Origin: a virus
IMG/VR virus record: IMGVR_UViG_3300006916_000042
Location: 1 to 64,000 of that record
Direction: 5' to 3' (one strand)
DNA: 64,000 nt
Under the pieces are notes generated by a model, which had not been told where the DNA came from, searched no databases, and worked only from the letters and a program-made list of their open reading frames with translations. Shown here one piece after another: positions 8,354-17,778 of this stretch (position 1 is its first letter; each line of letters opens with the position of its first letter). A program made the position numbers and the translations under genes.

Positions 8354-8949
8354 TCATGACAACAGGTAAAAAGACATTGATTGCAATTGGAGTTGGTCTG
8401 TTAATAGCCATTTGGAGTGTATACTACTTGGCAACCCTTGGGGGTGGACCAGATACTGAAGTTTCCAGCACAGCTATTCCAGCACCAGTAACAGAGCCGG
8501 TTGTACCCGGTCCTGAAGCCACACCAGAGCCGGTTCCAGTAGAACCTACACCAGCACCAGAGCCGGTTGTTGAAGGTGACTGGAAGGTAGAGAACTATTA
8601 TGGAACATGTGTGCTCTTCCACAAGAACAACACAAAGGTGACCATCAAGAATGGTAAGTTTGTTGTTGACATTATGGGTCACCCCGATCTTGACAGTGGT
8701 TGGTTGGTATTCCGGAAGGGTGATAAACAGGTTGTCATCTTTCTTAATTTGCAGGAAGGTCTCAGAAACTTGGTAGCTGATGCTACAGATGAACGTATCA
8801 GCCTTTTCAGAAATGCCGATGAACTGGAAGTTGAAGCTTGGGAATCCACCATCCCGTTTCTGGGTGCTACTAAACTCATGTGGAAGCTTCGGATGGATGG
8901 ATCAGCAGATGCATGGGACAGATACCAAGTATGTCTGGATAATAAATGA
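8350..8949 (+). CDS. Membrane-anchored protein with Pro/Glu-rich linker
   Basis: 199 residues: an N-terminal transmembrane segment (about 8-29, IAIGVGLLIAIWSVYYLA), a Pro-Val-Glu-rich linker (about 40-75), then a compact C-terminal domain with two cysteines. The layout resembles a signal-anchored periplasmic protein. AGGAG precedes the ATG, which overlaps the dUTPase stop. Function unknown; its stop overlaps the first gene of the glycan locus. Confidence 0.7.
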   Translation: MIMTTGKKTLIAIGVGLLIAIWSVYYLATLGGGPDTEVSSTAIPAPVTEPVVPGPEATPEPVPVEPTPAPEPVVEGDWKVENYYGTCVLFHKNNTKVTIKNGKFVVDIMGHPDLDSGWLVFRKGDKQVVIFLNLQEGLRNLVADATDERISLFRNADELEVEAWESTIPFLGATKLMWKLRMDGSADAWDRYQVCLDNK

Positions 8950-9668
8950 GTAGCCCGGTATTGGTGATAACCCCTACGGTTGTGGGGGATCACTTTGAGG
9001 ATTGTAGACGGTCGGTCAGAGAGCAGTCATATGGTCATGTGCACCATCTGATGGTTGTTGATGGTCAAGAGCATGTTGCCCGGTACAACAAACGAGCACT
9101 GGCACAGGGTTTTACCAATATGGATCATCTTCTCATGCTTCCATGGAATGTCGGTAAAGATGATGGAAACTGGTATGGTCATAGAGTGTATGCAGCAGTT
9201 CCAAAGTTGATACCCACATCACGATTCAAGTATGTGTTTTTTCTTGATGAGGATAATGAGTATGCACCGGACCATGTAGAAGAATGTGTCAAGGCTCTTG
9301 AGGCTGAACCTGATGCATGGATGTCACACTCCAAAAGACAGATCATTGATGAAGATGGTGATGAGGTTATTCTGGACTTATGTGAATCCATATATCCAGA
9401 ACCAATCTATGGTGATAAGAAAAACGGTTATCTGATCGATACATCATCATATTGTTTCAGGGTTGATTATATTCGTAGGTTCTCATATCTATGGGATGCT
9501 GAATGGGGTGGTGATCGGGAATTCTTACGGAACACTCTTGATCATAAGAGGGTTGCAACCAATCTACACACATTAAGATATAGATTAGCTGGCAATCAAA
9601 ATTCCGTGACAAAGAAATTCTTTGAAGTTGGAAATAGGATTATGAATCTTGGAGAAAATTTGACATGA
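8946..9668 (+). CDS. Family 2-like glycosyltransferase
   Basis: 240 residues. The N-terminal segment PVLVITPTVVGDHFEDCRRSV, the DxD-like FFLDEDNEY motif (near 98) and a C-terminal WGGDREF (acceptor/catalytic Asp region) fit GT-A fold family 2 enzymes. No membrane segment is seen, so it is likely cytoplasmic. First gene of a run of overlapping genes to 21.2 kb that looks like a single glycan operon. Confidence 0.75.
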   Translation: MSSPVLVITPTVVGDHFEDCRRSVREQSYGHVHHLMVVDGQEHVARYNKRALAQGFTNMDHLLMLPWNVGKDDGNWYGHRVYAAVPKLIPTSRFKYVFFLDEDNEYAPDHVEECVKALEAEPDAWMSHSKRQIIDEDGDEVILDLCESIYPEPIYGDKKNGYLIDTSSYCFRVDYIRRFSYLWDAEWGGDREFLRNTLDHKRVATNLHTLRYRLAGNQNSVTKKFFEVGNRIMNLGENLT

Positions 9669-10540
9669 AAAATCTAGTAATTGGAGCAATACATGGATAC
9701 GAGTGGAAGGATGTCGAGCCTTTTGTCGTATCATTGGAGAATACAGGGTTTGATGGCCACAAGTGCATGATAATCTATACAGCCAAGCAGGCTTTGATTG
9801 ACAAGCTTGAAGACCGGGGGTGGACCCTGTTTGGTCACCAGAAGGCTGAAGATGGTGATGGGGTGACCTATCAGAACGTAGACACCTTTAACATCTGTGT
9901 TGACCGTTTCTATCACTATTGGGCATTCCTGAAGGATATTCCTGTTGCAAACATTCTGGCATGTGATGTCAAGGATGTTGTATTCCAGTCTGATCCATTT
10001 GAACGAGCCAAGGAAATATATAACGATCCGGATGGTTTGCCGAAAGATACTAAAATCCTATCATCTGGTGAGGGTTTGTTGTATAAGGATGAGCCGTGGG
10101 GTTGGAATAATATCACACAATCATTTGGTCCACCCATTGCCGATAAATTTTCCAACAAGGAAATTATCAATGCTGGTGTGATCTATGGTGACGGTAGGAC
10201 AATGTTGGACTTGTTCCTTCATATCTTCCTAACATCTCGTGGTGCACCATATCATGTGCCGGGTGGGGGTGGCCCAGATCAGGCTGCTTATAACATTGTA
10301 GCACCACTGTTCAATAACTATATCGTTGCTGATGAGAATGCTTGGGCATGTCAGGCTGGAACAACGGCTGATCCATCCAAGATTGAAGAATTCAGAGATA
10401 ATCTTGTGTCTACTGAACCTGTGTGGGATGGTGAGCAGGTCATGAATACACAAGGCAAGCCATATGCAATCGTACACCAATATGATCGGGTGCCGGAATG
10501 GAACAAGGTCATGGATAAAAAATACAGGGAAACTGAGTAA
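9665..10540 (+). CDS. Putative GT-A nucleotide-sugar transferase
   Basis: 291 residues. The segment NILACDVKDVVFQSDPF contains the spaced acidic residues (DVKD) used by several GT-A transferases for metal binding, and GGGGPDQAAYNI with a downstream IVHQYDR fits acceptor-site loops of GT families such as GT77. It overlaps both neighbours by 1-4 bases. Acceptor and donor cannot be told from sequence. Confidence 0.6.
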   Translation: MKNLVIGAIHGYEWKDVEPFVVSLENTGFDGHKCMIIYTAKQALIDKLEDRGWTLFGHQKAEDGDGVTYQNVDTFNICVDRFYHYWAFLKDIPVANILACDVKDVVFQSDPFERAKEIYNDPDGLPKDTKILSSGEGLLYKDEPWGWNNITQSFGPPIADKFSNKEIINAGVIYGDGRTMLDLFLHIFLTSRGAPYHVPGGGGPDQAAYNIVAPLFNNYIVADENAWACQAGTTADPSKIEEFRDNLVSTEPVWDGEQVMNTQGKPYAIVHQYDRVPEWNKVMDKKYRETE

Positions 10541-11505
10541 TGAAAGAACTGGGTCAGGCATGGGTGTATATCGAAAGACAGAAGAAGCCCGTATTTAAGG
10601 TTCATAAGGATATTCTGAAACCGTATAAGCTGAAGAAGTTGAAGAAGCTTGAGGTCCAGCCTGATGTTGTTGGAGACCCTACAATATTGATCTGGAAGGG
10701 TGATCTGATGGATGAGGATTTCTCTGTTGAGTATGATCTGCTTCAACCGGGTGGGATGGTGTTTCTCTATGATGTAAACCATGAGAAAGTTTTTCAATGG
10801 AGAATGGAGAATTCACACACACCTCTGGTCCACACACTTGAGGGTGATATCTGGTTCTGGTACAAGCCAACCGATGATATGAATTTCGTTGATGAGGATA
10901 TTGCCATGCAGATGGAAGAAGCCCAGAAAAGAACCTATGAAAAAATCCCTGAACCTACTCCAGATTCATGTCATATCACTGTTGGTATGTTGAAAGAATA
11001 TGGCAGGGGTGATATTTTCATTGAGACTGGAACGTATTTCGGCCTTGGGATAAAGGTTGCCGTGGCTTCAGAAATGTTCAAGGAAATATACTCAATAGAA
11101 CTGGATGATGATCTGGCTGAACGTGCAGCAATCATGTTCGAAAGAGAGGCTATGGTCTATTGTGGTGACAGTCCAAAGTGGATTAAAGAGATTGCTATAT
11201 CTATGCCGGAAGATAATCCAAAGCCATTAGCCACGTTCTGGCTTGATGCACATGCATCTGGACCCCTGCCCGGTGGTGAGGATGGTGGGACACCTATTCT
11301 ATCAGAACTTCGTGCCATTAAAGAGCATTATGATCCAAACAGTACAATAATAATAGATGACAGAAGACTGTTTGGTTCTGCTGAATGGAACGGAGTCACG
11401 GAAGAACAGGCTCTTACCATCCTCAAGGAAATCAATCCGAATTTCACCTATGAGACAGTTGATGGTGAAATAAGTGCTGATATTCTGGTGGCTTATGTTA
11501 AGTAA
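10540..11505 (+). CDS. Two-domain protein with SAM methyltransferase-like domain
   Basis: 321 residues. The first about 135 residues hold a short domain with DPTILIWKGD and LLQPGGMVFLYD, itself resembling a partial Rossmann unit. The C-terminal domain has FIETGTYFGLGIKVA (SAM-binding loop, near 163), SIELDDD and FWLDAHASG, as in FkbM/class I methyltransferases. Probably methylates a sugar in the glycan made by this locus. Confidence 0.65.
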   Translation: MKELGQAWVYIERQKKPVFKVHKDILKPYKLKKLKKLEVQPDVVGDPTILIWKGDLMDEDFSVEYDLLQPGGMVFLYDVNHEKVFQWRMENSHTPLVHTLEGDIWFWYKPTDDMNFVDEDIAMQMEEAQKRTYEKIPEPTPDSCHITVGMLKEYGRGDIFIETGTYFGLGIKVAVASEMFKEIYSIELDDDLAERAAIMFEREAMVYCGDSPKWIKEIAISMPEDNPKPLATFWLDAHASGPLPGGEDGGTPILSELRAIKEHYDPNSTIIIDDRRLFGSAEWNGVTEEQALTILKEINPNFTYETVDGEISADILVAYVK

Positions 11506-11527
11506 TGATCGAACACCAAGGGGTTAT

Positions 11528-11683
11528 ATGATAAACCTCTATATTCTATTACTGTACTATTTCGGCTTTATCTATCAAGGATATTACAAGGTAAGTAAGT
11601 TTTCCAAGAAAATCTGGTTGAAATACTTCTACAAACATGATAAACGAGTGCTTGAATATTCAAAACATATGGATAGAAAATGA
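11528..11683 (+). CDS. Small membrane protein
   Basis: 51 residues from ATG 11528, which follows AAGGGG; the longer frame start at 11474 would overlap the preceding gene. One hydrophobic segment (LYILLLYYFGFIYQG) is followed by a strongly basic tail. It may anchor glycan enzymes to the membrane; function unknown. Confidence 0.5.
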   Translation: MINLYILLLYYFGFIYQGYYKVSKFSKKIWLKYFYKHDKRVLEYSKHMDRK

Positions 11684-11687
11684 AACT

Positions 11688-12557
11688 ATGAAAAAACTTA
11701 GACTTGGATTTTCGTCAACATTCGGCACGGCTGAAAAATTCTTCACTGGTGTGTTGGGTGAGAGATATCATGTTGAAGTAGTCAAACCCGAAGAGTGTGA
11801 CTATCTGATTTTCGGTGATCCGAATTTTGGTGAAGAACACTACAAGTATCAGAACTGTGTCCGTATCCTGTACACGGGTGAGAATTTCCGTCCAAATTAC
11901 TGGACCTATGACAGGGCCATAACGTTTGACCATGAGAACTCACCAAAGCATTACAGACTGCCTCTATACGTACCAGAGATGCATATGTACAAGGCAGAGG
12001 GTGTTACGAGTGATGTTCTACACCTGAATAGTTTGTTGAGCAAAACTGATGCTGATGTGCCGTCCGGGTTCTGTACGTTTGTCCAGTCCAACCCAAACCA
12101 GCCTATCCGGAATCATTTTGTTGAGACATTGAGTAAATACAAACAGGTTGATTGTGGTGGACCCTTGTTCAATAATATTGGATATGTCCTGCCACGTGAT
12201 GACCCACGTCACAAGATGGATTTCGTAAAGCAACGTAAATTCAATATAGCATTTGAGAATGGTACATATCCCGGTTATGTCACTGAGAAGATTCTGGATG
12301 CTCTATATGCAGGGGTGATTCCAATTTATTTCGGTAGCTCGTTTGTCCACCGTGACTTCAATCCAGACAGATTTATCAATGTCCATGACTACACCAATTT
12401 CAATGAGGTTGTTGAGGTGGTCAAGGAAATTGATTCCGATAGAAGCAAGTGGTTGAAGATGGTAAATCAACCCGTGTGGAAAAATAACGTCCCACCAGCT
12501 TGTGTGAATACCGATAACTTCCTAGATTGGTGGGAGACGTTTGTGCATTATGGATGA
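11688..12557 (+). CDS. GT10 fucosyltransferase-like protein
   Basis: 289 residues from ATG 11688. The hallmark of GT10 alpha-1,3-fucosyltransferases is present: FNIAFENGTYPGYVTEKILDAL followed by AGVIPIYFGSS (about 190-222), the GDP-fucose site. The N-terminal part (YLIFGDPN, ILYTGENFRPNY) also fits the family. It would transfer fucose or a related sugar from a GDP donor. An upstream frame start at 11637 exists but lacks a ribosome site. Confidence 0.8.
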   Translation: MKKLRLGFSSTFGTAEKFFTGVLGERYHVEVVKPEECDYLIFGDPNFGEEHYKYQNCVRILYTGENFRPNYWTYDRAITFDHENSPKHYRLPLYVPEMHMYKAEGVTSDVLHLNSLLSKTDADVPSGFCTFVQSNPNQPIRNHFVETLSKYKQVDCGGPLFNNIGYVLPRDDPRHKMDFVKQRKFNIAFENGTYPGYVTEKILDALYAGVIPIYFGSSFVHRDFNPDRFINVHDYTNFNEVVEVVKEIDSDRSKWLKMVNQPVWKNNVPPACVNTDNFLDWWETFVHYG

Positions 12558-12843
12558 GGATATGAAAATGGTTACCAAAGCAGAATTCGTTGATATGTGG
12601 CTTGATGATCTTCTAGTAGAGAAGGTCATATCCGTGTCACGGTTTATGACAGATGATGGTCGGGAGAAAATCCGTGAGGTTTACCTGATTAGAGGTCTGT
12701 TCTATGTTATGGAATGGACCAGTAGTGGTGTGCCGTCTGTGATGTCTGATCTTGTGAATCAGGGTGAGTTTACCTTTGCCCGTGTTGTTCCATACACAAA
12801 AACAACAACAGATTACAGGATGGTGGAGATTATCAATGACTGA
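12550..12843 (+). CDS. Uncharacterised small protein
   Basis: About 97 residues; ATG at 12550 overlaps the fucosyltransferase stop, but GAGGA at 12556-12560 points to ATG 12562 or 12568 as the true start. Content is mixed alpha/beta with no motif I recognise. It lies inside the glycan operon with two further small genes. Confidence 0.55.
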   Translation: MDEDMKMVTKAEFVDMWLDDLLVEKVISVSRFMTDDGREKIREVYLIRGLFYVMEWTSSGVPSVMSDLVNQGEFTFARVVPYTKTTTDYRMVEIIND

Positions 12844-13231
12844 ATTTCAGCTTGATCTTGTGGATTACATAAAAGCACTGCCTGATGAGGATAATGATTG
12901 TCCAAATCCATCTGAGAAATCCACTGTTCTCTTCCGGGTTCTTCATGAGGATCATAGGGATAGACCAACTGTCGATATCTATGCATATGAAGGTGGTGGT
13001 GCTGATTATGAAGATAATTATGGGCCGGGGCTTGACTATACAGTCGAAGGTGTGTTAGAAGACGGAATCAAGGAAGGCTTCTATGTGATAGAAGGTCTTT
13101 ATATGGTCTACTCAACCGATTATTGTGGTGATGTGGATGCCGACACAGAATTTGACAATATGAGACCGGCTGAACAGAAAGACTGGTATCATTTTGGTGT
13201 AAAACCAGAGGATGGTGGATATGAGCTATAG
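12836..13231 (+). CDS. Uncharacterised acidic protein
   Basis: 131 residues from ATG 12836 after GGTGGAG. Rich in Asp, Glu and Tyr, with no recognised motif. It overlaps its neighbours by 8 and 11 bases, so translation is probably coupled. Confidence 0.6.
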   Translation: MTEFQLDLVDYIKALPDEDNDCPNPSEKSTVLFRVLHEDHRDRPTVDIYAYEGGGADYEDNYGPGLDYTVEGVLEDGIKEGFYVIEGLYMVYSTDYCGDVDADTEFDNMRPAEQKDWYHFGVKPEDGGYEL

Positions 13232-13478
13232 AGAAACTGTTTCAGAAGCCCGTGAATTTTGGGGTGATGAGTTTGATAGCATGTTTATGACTATTGAAGA
13301 TTTCACAGATGCATGTGAAGAAGGTGCTTTCGTTGATTATGATGGACATGGACAGTGGGTAATTGGTGATCAATTGGTAGGTATGTCTGATGTCATCCAT
13401 GGTGCTGCCATGCCGTCGAAGGTCCTGACTGGACAGATTCCAGAGGGTACAACCCATGTGATGTGGTACAATAAATGA
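13221..13478 (+). CDS. Uncharacterised small protein
   Basis: 85 residues from ATG 13221 (another ATG at 13212 is possible); GGTGG precedes it. Acidic N-terminal half, then a short segment GQIPEGTTHVMWYNK. No known domain recognised. Ends with an ATGA overlap to the GT4 glycosyltransferase. Confidence 0.6.
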   Translation: MSYRETVSEAREFWGDEFDSMFMTIEDFTDACEEGAFVDYDGHGQWVIGDQLVGMSDVIHGAAMPSKVLTGQIPEGTTHVMWYNK

Positions 13479-14512
13479 ACACTCCAAAAAATATCCTGTT
13501 TGTAGTCCACCGGTATGCTCCATTTCCGGGTGGTTCTGAATATTACACACAACAAATGGCTGAAGAAGCTCTGGCACGTGGCCACACGGTTACAGTGCTC
13601 ACAGGAGAGCATAGGGCCGTTCAGGGTAAGCATAATGGTGTGTGGGTGGTGGATAACCCTACTGAGACGTTAAACCGTCAGTGGGACCTTATTGTGGTCC
13701 ATGGTGGTGATGTCCATATGCAGAACATTGTCCACCAACACTCATTCAACATCCGGTCACCAATCCTGTACATGATCATCAAGCCGTCAAACTCTGATAT
13801 ATGTATGCATGGGATGAGGTTTTCAGATTTCCTTGGATACTCCACCGTGGCTGATCTGAATCATATTGCCAATGCCGGGTATCTCGACAAGGCAAGAAGA
13901 GTCAGACATGGTATCAAAATGGGTGATGCTATATCAGCACCTGAAGCTTATATGAATCGTGATTTTGTGAAAGAGGATGTGCCATACTTCGTTTCGGCTG
14001 GTGGTTTTTATCCACACAAGGCTATGACGGAATTAGCTGATGCTTGGAACTTTTCTCCTATTGATGCTAAACTGGTACTCTATGGATATGGTATGCCTGA
14101 GAATGCACCACAACAAACTGATCAAGTACGGGTGATCACGGATGCAGAATTTGATGAAGTTCAGTGGGCCATCCACAAATCCAATGGTTATATACTAAAT
14201 TCCTATGAAGAAGGGTTTGGGTTGGTTCTGCTTGAGGCTATGTATCATAGTGTGCCATGGTTTGCTCGTAAAACACCGGGTGCTCTCAAACTTCAGAAGC
14301 ATGGATTCGTGTATGACTCAGAACCTGAGTTGATGGAATTTATTGAGTATGTATATCAGGATGATGACAGAGACTGGTGGAACTGTGTGGGTATGGATAA
14401 TTATTTCAACGAATATGAAGGTTATCGGTATGTGGTTCAGAACCATTCGATAGGTTGCACGGTTGATGATATCGAAGATGTCCTGATCGAACTTGACAAG
14501 AGGAAGTGGTGA
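13475..14512 (+). CDS. GT4-family glycosyltransferase
   Basis: 345 residues with the GT-B fold pattern: N-terminal HRYAPFPGGSEYYT (the Gly-Gly loop of GT4 enzymes), and in the C-terminal domain the signature NSYEEGFGLVLLEAM (near 245), the E-x7-E motif binding nucleotide sugar. Retaining glycosyltransferase, soluble, part of the glycan operon. Confidence 0.85.
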   Translation: MNTPKNILFVVHRYAPFPGGSEYYTQQMAEEALARGHTVTVLTGEHRAVQGKHNGVWVVDNPTETLNRQWDLIVVHGGDVHMQNIVHQHSFNIRSPILYMIIKPSNSDICMHGMRFSDFLGYSTVADLNHIANAGYLDKARRVRHGIKMGDAISAPEAYMNRDFVKEDVPYFVSAGGFYPHKAMTELADAWNFSPIDAKLVLYGYGMPENAPQQTDQVRVITDAEFDEVQWAIHKSNGYILNSYEEGFGLVLLEAMYHSVPWFARKTPGALKLQKHGFVYDSEPELMEFIEYVYQDDDRDWWNCVGMDNYFNEYEGYRYVVQNHSIGCTVDDIEDVLIELDKRKW

Positions 14513-14513
14513 T

Positions 14514-15314
14514 ATGTTTATTGGAATTTGTGCAGGTCCGACAACGGACATAGAGACACTTGATAAATGTATCGGGTCGGCTATTAGTCAATTTGATATG
14601 CCTCATGGTATGGTGGCTGTGATTGGTTATAGGGAACTGATCGATCAATCGAAGCATATGGGTTCGTTCTATCCATATTATTATGATGAACCACGAAAGG
14701 GTTGGATCACACAGAAGAAGAATCTTCTGGTCAACGTGGCCCATGAGTATGGATTTGACAAAGTGTGTCTGGTCCATGACTATTATGAATTTCAACCGGA
14801 TTGGGTTGATAAGATATTAAAATGGTGGGATGATAACGATCACATCCAAGTCGTGGTCAATCCAATATACACCATGGAAGGTGAGAGACATTCAGACTGG
14901 TTGTTGGATCAGAGATTCGTTACGGCTATGTTGGAACGTCAACCACAACTGAGAAACCTTTTCATGCAGGTTGCACCCAATGAAAATGATCCAAAGTATG
15001 TCTGTGGTGTGCCGTATGAAGTTCAAGACATGACAAACATGCAATACATCTCCGGTGGGATGATCACTGCAAACATAGAAGTTCTTCAAGCAATTCCATT
15101 GGATGAATCCAGATGTTGGGGTGATGAAGAGGATATCGAGTGGTCCCAGAGACTTCGTGGTGCCCGGATCAAGATAGGGTTGTGTATGGACACATACACG
15201 AAGTTGTTGAAACCCAATAAGTGGCACTTGTATGAAATGCCACAAGAAGGGTTGAATGCAATGAGGGATATGTTTATATGCATACCAGTTCCAGAAGGTA
15301 AAAAATACTCATGA
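14514..15314 (+). CDS. Family 2-like glycosyltransferase
   Basis: 266 residues from ATG 14514, which follows GAGGAAG. MFIGICAGPTTDIETLDKCIGSA opens like a GT2 enzyme, with KVCLVHDYYEF as the acidic motif and CWGDEEDIEWSQRLR as the likely acceptor/catalytic region. Overlaps the phosphatase gene by 4 bases. Confidence 0.65.
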   Translation: MFIGICAGPTTDIETLDKCIGSAISQFDMPHGMVAVIGYRELIDQSKHMGSFYPYYYDEPRKGWITQKKNLLVNVAHEYGFDKVCLVHDYYEFQPDWVDKILKWWDDNDHIQVVVNPIYTMEGERHSDWLLDQRFVTAMLERQPQLRNLFMQVAPNENDPKYVCGVPYEVQDMTNMQYISGGMITANIEVLQAIPLDESRCWGDEEDIEWSQRLRGARIKIGLCMDTYTKLLKPNKWHLYEMPQEGLNAMRDMFICIPVPEGKKYS

Positions 15315-16012
15315 AAATATTTGCTATAGGTGACATACACGGAATGTTTAACGTGTATATGAAAGCACGTGAATGGATAGAGACACAGATGGAGCCTGAA
15401 GACCATGTGGTGTTTCTGGGTGATCTGATTGATCGTGGTCCGGAATCTGCATTGGTTGTAAAGTCGGTACGTGAGTGGGAGCCGGTGGGAACCAAGCATG
15501 TCGTGATGGGTAATCATGAAATGTTCATGTGGGATAGTGGGTTGGAAGACTCATGGATGATGAATGGGGGTAGGGAAACTCTATTCTCATATCAGCAATT
15601 GTATACAGATTCTAAAGCTGAGAGGGAAGCTTTCCTATCGGATGTTGTATGGATGAAAAACCTTCCATACTATGTCACGTTTGGTGACAACCATGAAGTG
15701 ATCTGTGTTCATTCCAATTTCCTGCCAGTGTATCTTGAGGGTGAAAATACACCAGAACAGAAGGATACAATGCTGTGGTCCAGAAACTACATGAATGTGC
15801 CGGTTCCGGGTGCTGTTGTTGTCCATGGTCACACACCGATCAGCAAGGAGCCGTATCATCGTGTGATTATACAAACGTTTTTATCAAAGGATGGTGAGTT
15901 GAGGGTTGATGAGGGTCGTCTTAATATTGATGGGGGTGCTGTGTTTGGTGGTAAGCTTTGTGTTGCAGTTTTTGATGATCTGAGATGTGTAGAGGTGAAA
16001 ACATTTGATTAA
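15311..16012 (+). CDS. PPP-family serine/threonine phosphatase-like protein
   Basis: 233 residues with the three metal motifs of PPP phosphatases: GDIHG (7-11), GDLIDRG (near 36) and GNHE (near 66), plus VHGHTP. Similar in size to lambda phosphatase and diadenosine tetraphosphatase. In the middle of a glycan operon it may act on a phosphorylated sugar or glycan rather than a protein; this is inference. Confidence 0.8.
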   Translation: MKIFAIGDIHGMFNVYMKAREWIETQMEPEDHVVFLGDLIDRGPESALVVKSVREWEPVGTKHVVMGNHEMFMWDSGLEDSWMMNGGRETLFSYQQLYTDSKAEREAFLSDVVWMKNLPYYVTFGDNHEVICVHSNFLPVYLEGENTPEQKDTMLWSRNYMNVPVPGAVVVHGHTPISKEPYHRVIIQTFLSKDGELRVDEGRLNIDGGAVFGGKLCVAVFDDLRCVEVKTFD

Positions 16013-17390
16013 CACATACAACAAGCTTATCATATTCGATCTTGATGGGGTGTTGATAGACTCACGTGAAATCCACTACGAAACCCTGAACATGGCTCTA
16101 GCTGAGATAGCTGATGACTTTGTTATTACTCGTGAAGAGCATCTATCACGTTATGACGGTTTATCCACATCCAGAAAACTGAAGATGTTGACAGATGAGA
16201 AGAATCTGCCAGAACATTATCATGGTCATATATGGAGAAGTAAACAACATTACACCAAGGAATTTCTACTGAACAAGACCAAGAAGAACCTGTATCTGAT
16301 CGGGTTGTGTAGCTGGATAAAGCTGAACGGCTACAAACTGGCATGTGCTTCAAATGCAATCCGTGAAACGGTTGAAACTTCCCTGAAGTCTCTTGGAATT
16401 CTGGAATACTTTGACTATATGGTATCTAATCAGGATGTGGAAAGATCGAAGCCATATCCTGACATGTACTGGAAGTGTATGATAGAATGTAATGCAATTC
16501 CAGCATCTACAATTATCGTTGAGGATTCTCATATCGGTCGTGAAGGTGCAGTGGCTTCCGGTGCACATCTTCTGGAAGTTGAGGACCCACGTGATTTGAC
16601 ACGTGAGAAAATCATGAGTCAGATGGAATGGCTCGACATGAAGCAGAGTGGACAGATCAAAATGAAATGGAATGACAATAAGCTGAACGTGTTGATCCCC
16701 ATGGCCGGAGCCGGTTCCAGATTTGCTGATGCCGGTTACACGTTTCCAAAGCCATTGATTGAGGTCAAAGGTAAACCAATGATCCAGTTGGTTGTGGAGA
16801 ACCTTAACATTGAGGCCAATTTTATCTACATTGTCCAGAAGGAACACTACAAGAAATACAATCTCAAATACATGTTGGAATTGATCACACCGGGTTGTGA
16901 GATAATTCAGGTTGATGGGGTGACTGAGGGTGCTGCCTGCACGACTCTGTTGGCCAAGAACCTGATCAACAACTCAAATCCACTATTGATCTGTAACTCA
17001 GACCAGTATATAGAGTGGGATTCCAATGAATGTATGTATGCATTCAAGGCTGATGGGATTGATGCCGGGATACTGACATTCAAATCAACACATCCAAAAT
17101 GGTCATATGCCAAGGTGGGTGATGATGGATTCGTATCAGAGGTGGCTGAGAAGCAACCAATATCTGACAATGCAACAGTTGGTTTGTATTATTGGTCACA
17201 TGGTAAGGACTATGTGAAGTTTGCTGAACAGATGATTGAGAAGGATATCCGGACCAATGGTGAGTTCTATGTGTGCCCTGTCTTTAATCAAGCCATAGAA
17301 GCCGGTAAGAAGGTCCGTGTCAAGCAGATAGACCGTATGTGGGGGATTGGTACTCCGGAAGACCTAAACACGTTCTTGAGGGATAATTAG
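16005..17390 (+). CDS. HAD phosphatase fused to sugar-phosphate nucleotidyltransferase
   Basis: 461 residues starting at TTG 16005 after GAGGTGA. Residues 1 to about 210 form a HAD domain of the beta-phosphoglucomutase type (IIFDLDGVLIDS, SNAI, KPYPDMY, VEDSHIG). Residues about 225-461 form a nucleotidyltransferase with LIPMAGAGSRFADAGYTFPKPL and ICNSDQYIEW. Such fusions could remove or move a phosphate and then activate the sugar with a nucleotide, supplying donor for the glycosyltransferases nearby. Confidence 0.8.
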   Translation: MINTYNKLIIFDLDGVLIDSREIHYETLNMALAEIADDFVITREEHLSRYDGLSTSRKLKMLTDEKNLPEHYHGHIWRSKQHYTKEFLLNKTKKNLYLIGLCSWIKLNGYKLACASNAIRETVETSLKSLGILEYFDYMVSNQDVERSKPYPDMYWKCMIECNAIPASTIIVEDSHIGREGAVASGAHLLEVEDPRDLTREKIMSQMEWLDMKQSGQIKMKWNDNKLNVLIPMAGAGSRFADAGYTFPKPLIEVKGKPMIQLVVENLNIEANFIYIVQKEHYKKYNLKYMLELITPGCEIIQVDGVTEGAACTTLLAKNLINNSNPLLICNSDQYIEWDSNECMYAFKADGIDAGILTFKSTHPKWSYAKVGDDGFVSEVAEKQPISDNATVGLYYWSHGKDYVKFAEQMIEKDIRTNGEFYVCPVFNQAIEAGKKVRVKQIDRMWGIGTPEDLNTFLRDN

Positions 17391-17445
17391 ATGATGAAGC
17401 TATGATTGACGAAAACCCGGCCCACCTTTATGTATAGGATTGAAC

Positions 17446-17778
17446 ATGACTGAAAAATTTGTAACACCAGAACCACTACCAACACCATATGAACGTGAGC
17501 TTCTAACCATCCTTATTGAAGAAGCTGCTGAAGTGCAGCAACGTGCTACCAAGATGTTGAGATTTGGTATACACGAAGTTCAACCCGGCCAACCACATAC
17601 GAACCGGGAACGTCTGTCTATTGAATTGGGTGATTTGATGGCTGTTATCACAATGTCTCTGGAACCGGATGTGGATTTGATAAATGCAGCAATAGTAGAA
17701 AATCAGATTGAAAAGAAAATTATAAAGCTTGAGAAGTTTATGCAATCAAGTAAGCCAGAGGATGTCGTGGATGACTAA
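17446..17778 (+). CDS. MazG-like nucleotide pyrophosphohydrolase
   Basis: 110 residues from ATG 17446 with AGGAT upstream. ILIEEAAEVQQRATKMLRFG and ELGDLMAVITM give the ExxE...ExxD metal-binding pattern of all-alpha NTP pyrophosphatases (MazG/dUTPase-2 fold). May lower nucleotide alarmone levels or cleanse dNTPs; the substrate is not clear. Confidence 0.65.
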   Translation: MTEKFVTPEPLPTPYERELLTILIEEAAEVQQRATKMLRFGIHEVQPGQPHTNRERLSIELGDLMAVITMSLEPDVDLINAAIVENQIEKKIIKLEKFMQSSKPEDVVDD

